In this document: in pieces, positions 1 through 7,600 of the stretch
How positions within the stretch are numbered: position 1 is the stretch's first letter
How the letters are laid out: each line of letters opens with the position of its first letter
Source: JBCCMB01 sp039026555
GTDB taxonomy: Bacteria; Pseudomonadota; Alphaproteobacteria; Caulobacterales; Hyphomonadaceae
Direction: 5' to 3'
DNA: 32,510 nucleotides
Assembly (NCBI GenBank): GCA_039026555.1
Contig: JBCCMB010000018.1
Coordinates: 1 to 32,510, forward strand
Notes under the pieces: generated by a model
Databases searched by the model: none
What the model was told of the DNA's origin: nothing
What the model saw: the letters and a program-made list of their open reading frames with translations, nothing else
Made by a program: the position numbers and the translations under genes

Positions 1-23
1 ATTTCAAATTCCGGTCCGGACAT
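1..23 (-). CDS. Possible start of a further gene (N-terminus only, cut by window edge)
   Basis: On the minus strand an ATG at 23 opens a frame that stays open to the window edge and reads MSGPEFE. It lies 36 bases after the stop of queE in the same direction. QueD (6-carboxytetrahydropterin synthase) often sits beside queC and queE and often begins with a short FEI-type strand, so queD is a possible identity. Only seven full codons are visible, so this is a guess from context and not an identification. Confidence 0.22.
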
Positions 24-59
24 TAGGGACGTAGGATCCTGTCGCTGCGGCCTATTCGC

Positions 60-707
60 TTAGGGAATGCCGATGAGTTTGTGGGTCTGAAGGCTTAATC
101 GCCACTGCGGGCGCGCCATGCAATAGGCTGCCGCAGCGCGCATTGCGTCCTCTACACCCGGTCCGTCCATCGGTTGCAAGAAAAACCATCGAAAGTCCAG
201 CGCCTCATACCGCTCAGGCGGCGCATCGGCCTGCGGGTACACCAATTTCAGCTCGTCACCTGCCGTTAGCTTCAAATCGGCCGTCGATTTTGGGCTCACG
301 CAGATCCAATCTAACCCTTCCGGCGCGGGCAATGTGCCATTCGTTTCAACGGCGATTTCAAACCCCGCCGCATGAAGCGCGTCAATGAGCGGCTTATCCA
401 ATTGCAATAGAGGCTCGCCGCCGGTGCAGACAATATAGGGTCGCCCGCGTGAACCGCCTGCAGCCGCCTGGTCCCAAATCGCGCGCGCATGCGCCGCAAG
501 GCTCGCTGCTTCAGAAAACTTCCCGCCGCCCTCCCCGTCGACGCCGACGAAATCGGTGTCGCAAAATCGGCAAACGGCGCGCGCGCGATCGCGCTCCAGG
601 CCTGACCAAAGATTACAGCCGGCGAAGCGTAAAAACACAGCGGCGCGGCCGGCTTGCGCCCCTTCTCCCTGGAGTGTGTGAAAAGTCTCTTTGACTGAAT
701 ACGTCAT
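60..707 (-). CDS. queE: 7-carboxy-7-deazaguanine synthase QueE (radical SAM)
   Basis: This 215-residue protein is predicted to convert 6-carboxytetrahydropterin to 7-carboxy-7-deazaguanine in the queuosine precursor pathway. The N-terminus has the family signature FHTLQGEG followed by a radical-SAM cluster motif of the form C-x14-C-x2-C (CNLW...CRFC), the variant known from Gram-negative QueE proteins. CTGGEPLLQLD and ETNGT are the glycine-rich SAM-binding and ribose motifs. I chose the ATG at 707 because its first base forms an ATGA overlap with the queC stop, and because the 27 residues upstream of it in the same frame are arginine-rich and unlike the family. Coupled translation with queC is likely. 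Confidence in the family is high. Confidence 0.94.
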   Translation of the reverse strand: MTYSVKETFHTLQGEGAQAGRAAVFLRFAGCNLWSGLERDRARAVCRFCDTDFVGVDGEGGGKFSEAASLAAHARAIWDQAAAGGSRGRPYIVCTGGEPLLQLDKPLIDALHAAGFEIAVETNGTLPAPEGLDWICVSPKSTADLKLTAGDELKLVYPQADAPPERYEALDFRWFFLQPMDGPGVEDAMRAAAAYCMARPQWRLSLQTHKLIGIP

Positions 708-1411
708 GCGGGCGACGTCTCTCGCCACACATGCCACCCTCGCGCGCGCAAGTCGCACGCAGGACATTCGCCACATCCATAACCCCAATCATGGCGCTTG
801 GATCGATCCCCTAGATAACAGGTGTGGGTGTGTTCAACGATCAAATCCACCAAAGCCCGACCGCCCAAATCTTGCGCCATCGCCCAGGTTTGCGCCTTGT
901 CGACATACATCAGCGGCGTCTCGATCGGCGTCGGCCGGTCCATTCCTAATGATAGAGCCGTTGACATCGCGTCTATCGTATCGCGCCGACAATCCGGATA
1001 GCCTGAGTAATCCGTCTCGCACATACCGCCGACCAGACGGTCGATCCCGCGCCGATATGCAACCGCGGCCGCAAAAGTCAGAAAAACAAGATTACGCGCC
1101 GGCACAAAGGTCGAAGGCAGACCCGCCTCGGACAATTCAATCTCTCGATCGCGCGTCAAAGCCGTGTCGGATACTTCTCCCAATACGCTGAGATCGACGA
1201 TCTGGTCATCACCGAGACGCGTAGACCAATCCGCCGAGAGACGTGTGATCGCCGCAAGAAAATCCGCGCGAACGTCAAGCTCCACGCGATGGCGCTGTCC
1301 GTACTCAAATCCAATCGTCTCCACGCGGTCAAAACGTTCGAGCGCCCAGGCCAGACAGACGGCGGAATCCTGTCCCCCAGACAATAAAACAAGTGCGGAT
1401 GAACGCGTCAT
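704..1411 (-). CDS. queC: 7-cyano-7-deazaguanine synthase QueC
   Basis: This 235-residue protein is predicted to make preQ0 from 7-carboxy-7-deazaguanine, ATP and ammonia, the step after QueE. The PP-loop ATP-binding motif SGGQDS is at residues 11-16, and the C-terminus carries the zinc-binding cysteine cluster (one Cys in HTCY, then CGECPAC). The start at 1411 has an AAGG ribosome-binding site about 8 bases upstream and puts the PP-loop at the usual distance from the N-terminus. The frame stays open for 36 more codons upstream, but that stretch does not look like the family. It is the first gene of the leftward queC-queE unit, and its stop overlaps the queE start. Confidence 0.94.
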   Translation of the reverse strand: MTRSSALVLLSGGQDSAVCLAWALERFDRVETIGFEYGQRHRVELDVRADFLAAITRLSADWSTRLGDDQIVDLSVLGEVSDTALTRDREIELSEAGLPSTFVPARNLVFLTFAAAVAYRRGIDRLVGGMCETDYSGYPDCRRDTIDAMSTALSLGMDRPTPIETPLMYVDKAQTWAMAQDLGGRALVDLIVEHTHTCYLGDRSKRHDWGYGCGECPACDLRARGWHVWRETSPA

Positions 1412-1468
1412 ACTCAACCTTTGCAATCGGTCTGACGATCGACCGCCTCTAATAAAGTGGGGCGAACC

Positions 1469-1486
1469 AAATTCGGAGACGAATTT
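1469..1486. promoter_or_regulatory. Perfect 7+7 palindrome upstream of queC
   Basis: AAATTCG-GAGA-CGAATTT forms two perfect 7-base inverted arms around a 4-base spacer. It lies 58 to 75 bases upstream of the queC ATG, where an operator would be expected. It matches no operator that I recognise by name. The symmetry is seen directly; the regulatory role is inferred. Confidence 0.35.
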
Positions 1487-1519
1487 CGCACGATTAGCCG
1501 CGCCCACCGGGCGACGCAA

Positions 1520-1792
1520 CGGCGCCTGATGTCACAAGCGCCGTATCAAAGGCGCGTTCACGCGGAAACCGAAAAATGCACGCCTTTTCCGCACTAGAAA
1601 GCGAGCCCGAGCCCAAGGTCAGATCAAAGTCGACGGTATGTCTGCTAAAATCGAGCGCCGCAGAAAAGGCGCCGGAAACACCCGACGGCCTAAAACTGGG
1701 TCGTATGGGCAGGCGAAAAAATGCGATACACGTCCGAATTCCATCTATATGCCAGGGGCTTCGTCACTAGAGGCGGCCGCCGACGCCAACAT
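1520..1792. other. Intergenic stretch between queC and the luxI-type gene, no gene seen
   Basis: The divergent gap between queC (start 1411) and the luxI-type gene (start 1913) is about 500 bases. Short open frames exist in it but show no family likeness, no convincing ribosome-binding site and overlap each other. Apart from the palindromes listed separately at 1469-1486, 1793-1809 and 1812-1844, I see nothing I can support. No luxR-type gene is present here. Confidence 0.5.
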
Positions 1793-1809
1793 GGGAAAGG
1801 GCCTCTCCC
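1793..1809. promoter_or_regulatory. 17-base imperfect palindrome upstream of luxI-type gene
   Basis: GGGAAAGG and CCTCTCCC flank a single G and match as inverted arms at 7 of 8 positions. The loop is too short for an RNA hairpin using all pairs, so a protein-binding dyad is the likelier reading. It ends about 103 bases before the luxI-type start. It does not resemble the classical lux box (ACCTG...CAGGT). Confidence 0.25.
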
Positions 1810-1811
1810 GA

Positions 1812-1844
1812 GGCGGCTTTGTTAATTCAACATAGCAAACCGCC
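1812..1844. promoter_or_regulatory. Inverted repeat / hairpin 69 bases upstream of luxI-type gene
   Basis: The left arm 1812-1824 and right arm 1833-1844 pair over 12 positions with one bulged C and one G:T pair, around an 8-base loop. No T-run follows on either strand, so it is not a standard terminator. It sits directly upstream of the likely promoter region of the autoinducer synthase gene and could be an operator or a leader structure. The function is unknown. Confidence 0.35.
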
Positions 1845-1912
1845 CCAACCGCTACTCTTAATTGCATTTTTGTGTTTTATTTCGCGCTAAGTGCAATAGG
1901 GAGGGACGTTGC

Positions 1913-2770
1913 ATGATCCATGTCGTGACGGTTGAGACCCAACATCTTTACGCCCACCAACTCGACCAGATGTTCCGAATGCGTCACGCGGAGGGCGTGC
2001 GGGGCTATAGCTGGAATGAAACGGATACGCCCGATGGCTTCAAAACAGATGAGTTTGACGACGGAGAGGTCGTCTACCTCTTAAGCATAGGCCAGTTTGG
2101 CCAGGTCGCCGGATCAGTACGGCTCAATCCATCCACCGGACCCAATTTGCTCGCCGGCAGGCTAAGCGAACATCTCAGCGCGCCGCCGCCTCAGCAAGCG
2201 GATGTTTGGGATATGTCGCAATGGTTTGTCGTTCATACAAATCCGTCAGGCAGCGAGGTCGCAACGCCCACGCGTACAAATGCGGAGCTTGCATGCGGCG
2301 TGATGGAGTTTGCGCGCTCTAGAGGCGTCAGCGCCTACACAATGGTGGTTGAAACCGCCGATTTAGGCGAATTTCAACAGCATGGCTGGGCCCCCACCCC
2401 TTTGGGACCTGATTGGACGTCGAAGAGCAAATCGGGACACGCGGTCGCGCTTCGGATCGACGCCGGCGAGCCTACCCTCGCCGCAACCCGCGCGGCGGGT
2501 CAGATCTTTCAAAACGTGCTTTTTGAGATCCGCCCGCAAGACTCTCCAGAACACGACCGGAAGCCAGGCGCAGACACGGCCGCAATCCAAGCGGGATGCG
2601 AGGAAACGCAACGCACCGTCCTAACGCTCGCACAGGAAATCGCGCGCCTTGCAGAGATAGATCCCGCCGGTTCCATCGCCGCTATCCACGAGTTTCAAGA
2701 AACGCTGACACGACGTCTAGAGGAGGCCAATTTTGAGCCGGAAGCGCCGCCACGCCGCGCGTCGAACTAG
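1913..2770 (+). CDS. LuxI-family acyl-homoserine-lactone synthase-like protein with C-terminal extension
   Basis: The 285-residue product resembles LuxI-type autoinducer synthases, which join S-adenosylmethionine and an acyl chain to make homoserine-lactone signals. The N-terminal half has the family pattern: R24, W34, an acidic stretch DEFDD (46-50), and GSVRLNPSTGP with R70. The usual E-x-S-R motif is instead D-M-S-Q (100-103), and the usual F at 28 is G. Canonical LuxI proteins have about 200 residues; here residues 210 onward form an extra tail rich in Ala, Glu, Gln and Arg that looks helical or coiled. The start at 1913 has a strong GGGAGGG site 8 bases upstream; an earlier ATG at 1862 lacks one. 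No luxR neighbour is visible. It could also be another LuxI-like GNAT acyltransferase with a different product. Confidence 0.78.
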   Translation: MIHVVTVETQHLYAHQLDQMFRMRHAEGVRGYSWNETDTPDGFKTDEFDDGEVVYLLSIGQFGQVAGSVRLNPSTGPNLLAGRLSEHLSAPPPQQADVWDMSQWFVVHTNPSGSEVATPTRTNAELACGVMEFARSRGVSAYTMVVETADLGEFQQHGWAPTPLGPDWTSKSKSGHAVALRIDAGEPTLAATRAAGQIFQNVLFEIRPQDSPEHDRKPGADTAAIQAGCEETQRTVLTLAQEIARLAEIDPAGSIAAIHEFQETLTRRLEEANFEPEAPPRRASN

Positions 2771-2775
2771 CGCGA

Positions 2776-2804
2776 CTGACGAACAATGCCCGTCAGATGC
2801 TTTT
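2776..2804 (+). terminator. Weak terminator-like hairpin after luxI-type gene
   Basis: CTGACG (2776-2781) and CGTCAG (2791-2796) pair perfectly around a 9-base loop, and a short T-run (2801-2804) follows after ATGC. The stem is only 6 base pairs, so terminator strength is doubtful. Its position just after the stop at 2770 is the main support. Confidence 0.25.
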
Positions 2805-2850
2805 GGGGCTGTTCAACGCGGCCGAGCGGAGCTAAACCACGCGTCCGGCT

Positions 2851-2927
<77 letters not shown>

Positions 2928-2940
2928 TAATCGCCTCAAA

Positions 2941-2980
2941 CACTACGGCTCCCCCCAAAAGCACTACGGATCCCCCAAGA
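2941..2980. repeat. Two imperfect tandem copies of a 21-base unit after tRNA-Pro
   Basis: CACTACGGCTCCCCCCAAAA at 2941 is repeated as CACTACGGATCCCCCAAGA at 2962, a period of 21 bases with few differences. The pair lies between the tRNA 3' end and the thioesterase stop. A C-rich run followed by AAAA is in each copy. I see no match to the tRNA 3' end, so it is not an obvious attachment-site duplication. Confidence 0.5.
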
Positions 2981-2986
2981 ATGGCG

Positions 2987-3421
2987 CTAGCGCCGCAAAA
3001 GCCTAAACGAGGCGCGTCCCCGCGCCCGGACCCTGCTTTCCACGCTCAATTCGCACGCAATCTGAGCCACTTCGCCGTCGCTGGACACGCACCAAGCAGA
3101 TCCTTCAAGCCAATCGCCACGCCGAACGATATCAAAATACTCAACCGAAATCTTCAACGTCACTGACGAGCGCCGTTCGGCCGCCCAAGCCGCATGGGCC
3201 ATCAATCCGTCGCTGAAGGCGCACGCCATACCGCCATGGAAAAAGCCCAAACCATTGCAATGTCGTTCAAGAACGCGGAGCCCCATCACGGTTTGTCCCT
3301 GAGGCGGCGCCTCGGCGACATAGAGGGGTCCATTGTGCTGCGTAAACGGACCGCGCGCGCTGGCGAGGGTGAACCCCGAGGGCGGGTCTAATTCGTCCGA
3401 GCTAATCGGCGACCTCGACAT
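2987..3421 (-). CDS. PaaI-type hotdog thioesterase
   Basis: This 144-residue protein fits the PaaI/4HBT hotdog-fold acyl-CoA thioesterase family. It has an N-terminal GF-x-L and NGPLY element, the central helix motif GFFHGGMACAFSD with the family HGG, and the late strand VTLKISVEYFDIVRRGDWL. Such enzymes hydrolyse acyl-CoA thioesters in the cytoplasm; the substrate cannot be told from sequence. Two starts are possible: 3448 (153 residues, overlapping the upstream DUF192 gene by 47 bases) and 3421 (20-base overlap). Neither has a strong ribosome-binding site. I prefer 3421 because it leaves a short N-terminus of usual length. It is the last gene of the leftward cold-shock/DUF192/thioesterase group, with translation probably coupled. 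Confidence 0.85.
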   Translation of the reverse strand: MSRSPISSDELDPPSGFTLASARGPFTQHNGPLYVAEAPPQGQTVMGLRVLERHCNGLGFFHGGMACAFSDGLMAHAAWAAERRSSVTLKISVEYFDIVRRGDWLEGSAWCVSSDGEVAQIACELSVESRVRARGRASFRLLRR

Positions 3422-3857
3422 TTCCGAAGATCCGATGCTCAACGACATCGCCAGGCTTTAGGTTCAACTCCGCCGAAAGCCCGCCATTGATCTCCAGCAC
3501 GCCCTTCACCGGCACCCCTGGATTTATCCGACGCAGCGACCCAGGCCGCGCGCGTTCAGCGATCGCCAGCACTTCCCCATCGGGCGCAAGGAACAACATA
3601 TCAAGCGAAATAAGAGTGTTTTTCATCCACATATTCGCTTCCCGCGGCGCGCCAAAATCAAACAGCATCCCTGCGTCGGCCGCGAGCGTTTCGCGGTTCA
3701 TTAAGCCTCGCGACGTTTCTTCCGGATCGTCCGCGATCTCAACGCGGAAAGTATGGTCGGCGTCCATCGATCGAACGGTGACTGTTTCCAGCGTTTGAGC
3801 GAAAGACGCGCCCGCCGCCGCAACGGTCATCACTAATAAAGAAAGCAGATGTCTCAT
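3402..3857 (-). CDS. Exported DUF192 family protein
   Basis: The 151-residue product starts with a clear signal peptide (about residues 1-20, ending ASFA before QTLE), so it should act in the periplasm. The rest is a complete DUF192 domain: EETSRGLMNRE, GMLFDFG, a strongly conserved MWMKNTLISLDMLF segment, and PVKGVLEINGG near the end. The family function is not established. It follows the cold-shock gene by 39 bases and overlaps the thioesterase start. The cold-shock/DUF192 neighbourhood is one that I recognise as recurrent in alphaproteobacteria. Confidence 0.9.
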   Translation of the reverse strand: MRHLLSLLVMTVAAAGASFAQTLETVTVRSMDADHTFRVEIADDPEETSRGLMNRETLAADAGMLFDFGAPREANMWMKNTLISLDMLFLAPDGEVLAIAERARPGSLRRINPGVPVKGVLEINGGLSAELNLKPGDVVEHRIFGNVEVAD

Positions 3858-3896
3858 GCGCCTTGGCTAACCCAGCCGCAGGCTTCGGCCAAGAGG

Positions 3897-4409
3897 TTAT
3901 TCGCGCTCAAGCTGTTTCAGCTCAACCACATGGCGTCCCTTCGGCCCGCGCCCGATCGACGCCGTCAAACTCTGTCCCGGCGATACATCCTCCAATCCGA
4001 CACGTCGCAGCGTGACGATATGGATGAATATATCTTCGTCGTCCCCATCGCGCTGGACAAAGCCATAACCCTTGTCGCGGTTAAACCATTTAACGACAAC
4101 GGTCTCCACCGGCCCCGCCACAACCTCGTCCGCCGCATAAGCTTGCGCCAATTCCAAAATTTCGACGACTTGATACCCCCGCTCCCGCTGGGCGGCTAAG
4201 CACGCGATCTCCATGCCTTCGGCTGCGGTTTCCCGTCCGAACCGACGAAGGACGGAAATGTGTAAAAGCACATCATACTGGTTTGCGCCGTCTAATGGCA
4301 CAACAAACCCATATCCTTTCGCAGGGTCGAACCATTTGACGCGTCCATCGACGCGAATGGTTTCCTCAACGTCTTCTTCCGACGTCGTCCCTTTAACGTG
4401 CGGCTCCAT
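3897..4409 (-). CDS. Double cold-shock-domain protein (CspA family)
   Basis: The protein has two cold-shock domains in tandem, each expected to bind single-stranded RNA or DNA. In the 170-residue version the RNP1 motifs KGYGFV are at 31-36 and 113-118, and the RNP2-like motifs VLLHIS and IFIHIV are at 47-52 and 127-132. An acidic N-terminus (EEDVEET) precedes domain 1. I chose the ATG at 4409 because an AGGGGAG site lies upstream, though at a rather long spacing; an ATG at 4445 adds 12 residues but has a poorer site. It is probably the first gene of a unit with DUF192 and the thioesterase. An FNR/FixK-type palindrome lies about 120 bases upstream, which suggests oxygen- or redox-linked control. 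Confidence 0.92.
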   Translation of the reverse strand: MEPHVKGTTSEEDVEETIRVDGRVKWFDPAKGYGFVVPLDGANQYDVLLHISVLRRFGRETAAEGMEIACLAAQRERGYQVVEILELAQAYAADEVVAGPVETVVVKWFNRDKGYGFVQRDGDDEDIFIHIVTLRRVGLEDVSPGQSLTASIGRGPKGRHVVELKQLERE

Positions 4410-4531
4410 ACGTGCGTGCGCTCCCCTGACACGCGTCTCTAGCATAAACGAGTTCAGCTCTCACAGATGGGCGTGATGCATTTTGCTGAAAGTGTGTCGT
4501 TTCGGCAAATATCCTTAATTTCGGCAACCTG

Positions 4532-4545
4532 TTGATTAAAATCAA
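4532..4545. promoter_or_regulatory. FNR/FixK-type palindrome upstream of cold-shock gene
   Basis: TTGATTAAAATCAA matches the FNR/FixK consensus TTGAT-N4-ATCAA at all ten specified bases. Read toward the cold-shock gene, a TATTTG/GATATT-type -10 region lies at about 4506-4513. This would put the dyad centre near -40, as in class II activation. The match is seen directly; binding by a CRP/FNR-family protein is inferred. The site lies just beyond the terminator of the receptor gene, so it is unlikely to serve that gene. Confidence 0.5.
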
Positions 4546-4550
4546 GTCAA

Positions 4551-4586
4551 ACAAAAAGAGCCCGCAGATGCGAATCTGCGGGCTCT
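4551..4586 (-). terminator. Strong intrinsic terminator of the TonB-dependent receptor gene
   Basis: A perfect 13-base-pair stem (4557-4569 with 4574-4586) closes on a 4-base loop. Read on the minus strand it is followed by TTTTTGTTTGA. It begins 22 bases after the receptor stop. This is a textbook rho-independent terminator, and it also insulates the receptor from the cold-shock gene downstream. Confidence 0.93.
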
Positions 4587-4608
4587 GATAATCGACGGTC
4601 GACGCCTT

Positions 4609-7600
4609 CTACATTGCGATGTTCGCGCCGAAGAAGAAGTAACGCCCACGAGCGCCTGTCGGCCAGGAGAACTCGGTGATGTAGGGCTCTTCGTCGGAGA
4701 CATTGTTGACGCCTCCACGAAGCGTCAGGCCGTTGTCGAAGGACCACGAGCCGAACAGATCATGGACGTAGACTTCATCGCCGAACGCGTTGACGAAGTT
4801 GTCTGCATCCTCGATCTCAAGACGCGTGCCGCCATTGAGCTGCTCGCTTTGATAACGCGTGCTCCAGCTGAGGTTCAAAGGCCCACGATCATAGCTGATG
4901 CGCGCAACGCCAGACCATTCAGGACGCTGGATCTCTTCAAGTTCGGGATCGATCGCAGTTGGATCGGCCGGATCGAAGAATTGATCCAGTTTTTCCTGAT
5001 AGGTGCCAGCGACGCTCAATGCGAAGCTGTTCTCGCCGACGTCGAACGCATACCGTACGTCAAAATCAACGCCGCTCGCTTCCAGAGCCGCGAAGTTCTG
5101 CTGCGTCTGACGCAAGAAGGTGAACCCGCCGAACTGTGAAGAATTGGGGTCGTCATTCCGCGTAAACAACGGACAGAACGCGTTGTTCAAGCTTGCGCTG
5201 TCATAGCAATTGTCGACGATGTCCTGCGCGCTGACCGCAACGATCGCATCCTCGATCTCAATGTCCCAATAATCGACGGACATGGAGAAGCCTTCCAAGA
5301 AGCTCGGCTGAAGCACCACACCAATGGTGAGCGTTTCAGCTGTTTCTTCCTCAAGGTTAGGGTTGCCGCCTTCAACACCGAAGAAACGCGCAGACAACGG
5401 ATCGACGAAGGTTGCGGGCAAGCCGTCCGCCGCACAGTTGGCTGCGCGGAGAGCAGGATCCGGCGCGTCAGGAATATTGTTGACGTCGCAAGGATCGTTC
5501 GGCCGGAAGGTCGCGCCCTGATCTGGCGAAAACAATTCGAAGATGTTCGGCGCCCGGATGGCCTCTGATTGCGTCACACGGAAGGAGATATCCGGGATCG
5601 GCGCCCAGGTGCCGCCCACTTTCCAAGTCGTCGCCTGACCGATGGTCGAATAATCCGCCACCCGAATGGCGCCATCCAGCACCAAGCTGTCGGCGAAAGG
5701 AACATCCTTCAACAACGGGGCGCTGACCTCAGCGAAATAGTCGAACGTGTCGTATTCGCCGTCAGAATTCGCCAGCTGAGCGGACGGATCGAAGACGAGC
5801 GAGTTCTGATCTTCAACTGTGCCCAACAACGTGCCGGCCGCAACAGGGTTGCCCGATGAATCGATACCGTCCACTGGGATGATGCCCAATGCAAGCGGAT
5901 CGAAGGTGGCGCTGGAGGTTTCTTCACGGAACTCTAAGCCCGCGGCGAAGCCGACCGGACCGCCTGGAAGTTCGAACCAGTCCGCCGAATCGCCGGTTAA
6001 AACGGCCGACAAGACCGTTTGAGTAATCTCTTCCTCAAACGTCGTCGTCGTGGTGATGAAATCGACCGCTTCTTGGCTCGCCGTGTTAAGGCCGAACGGG
6101 TTGAAGGGCTCGCACTGTCCGTCGCCTGGCGTGAATGTAAAGAACCCGCCATCCCAACTCGGAATTCCGAAAATGGTGGTGGCGTAATCTGTCTCGCCCA
6201 AGTCGGACCGACAAACAATGTTTCCATCCGGATCAACCGCCGCGTCTAGAGCCGCAAACTGGCGGTCCATAATAATGCGGTTATTGTTTGTGCTCGTTAG
6301 CTCAAACTGGCCGTAATTGGCCGAGATCTCATAGCTCCAAGTGTCGTTGAACTCGCCGCGAACGCCAGCGATATAGCGCTGTGTGTCCCGCTCAGTCTCG
6401 TCTTCATTGAAACCTAGGTCTTGGCTGTCTCGCGTAATGTAAAGACCACCTGTGGAGTCCGCGACGCCTTGAAGGTCCGCAGGAATGTAGGGGTTATCCG
6501 GTTCAATGAAAACAAGATCCCAGAAGGCGTTGGTGGTCGTACGATCGCGAACAGTTTGGTTGACGTACTTCGCTTCACCAAACACCACGAATTCCGGAGA
6601 GAATTCGTAATTTGCGTTCAGGTTGAAGGCGAGCTTGTCTTCCTTGCCGATCAACGATGATTCATCCGTCGGCAAAACGCCGGAACCACCAAATTGGTTG
6701 AAGTCGCTGGCGATCAAGCCGTCTTCGGCCGGCACAACTTGGCCGCCCTCAAGCAAGTTCCAGCAACCGCCGGCCAAACCAAATGACGACGCGCCGTCGA
6801 AGCTGTTGTTGTAGCCGACAAAGCTGTCGAGACAGTCGTCAGTGCCGTTGCCATCGATATCAACGCCTGGTGCGAGCGAAAAATCGCCCGGCGATATGAT
6901 GCCGCCGCCCGATGTGATCGAGAAGGTCGGGAAAGGCAAAACCGCACGAGATGGCGCATTGGCCGCACGGTCGATCAGCGCCAATTCTTCCGTCGTTAGC
7001 GTTGGCGCCGAGCCGAATTCGGCCGTATAATCGGCGATGAAATCATCCGCCGACGGAATGCGCAGACCGCGGTTAAATTCGCCCGTATTGTCGAAATTGT
7101 AGAATTGCGAAAAGTTTGGCGTCGACGCGCCGATATCGCCGGATTGGAACCGAAGATCTGGATTCGGGAAATCCGAAGCTTGGCGGCCGCCGGCGGTAAA
7201 GTCGCGATCGCCGAGGGTCAGGCCTTCATCATCCCAATACTCAACGTTGAAGGTCACATTGCCTTTACCGTTGGCGAAATTCTTCCCCCACAATGCATAG
7301 GCACGAGTTTGACCCGCATCGCCCTCGCCGGACAGACCTTTAGAGAAGTCTACTTCGAAGCCCTCAAAGTCATCCTTGAGGATGAAGTTCACCACGCCGG
7401 AGACAGCATCAGCGCCGTAGACGGCCGATGCGCCGCCGGTCAGAACTTCGACACGTTCAACAAGCGCGCTAGGGATCGAGCCAACATCCACAGCCGCCGC
7501 GCCTTCTAGACCAGACACGTGGCGGCGGCCATTGACCAACACCAATGTCCGGTCAACGCCAAGACCGCGCAAGTCGAGCACGTTCGTGCCGTCATTATCT

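Noticed and set aside
708..788. N-terminal extension of queE upstream of 707
   Set aside because: It overlaps queC coding sequence, is arginine-rich and unlike QueE; the ATGA overlap marks the true start.
691..1191. Plus-strand open frame of 166 codons antisense to queC
   Set aside because: Composition and position indicate a shadow frame of queC; no recognisable domain.
1412..1519. N-terminal extension of queC upstream of 1411
   Set aside because: No ribosome-binding site and no family likeness; it would also push the PP-loop far from the N-terminus.
2983..2994. Perfect palindrome GGCGCTAGCGCC at the thioesterase stop
   Set aside because: As an RNA it gives only a 4-pair stem without a T-run; no role can be supported.
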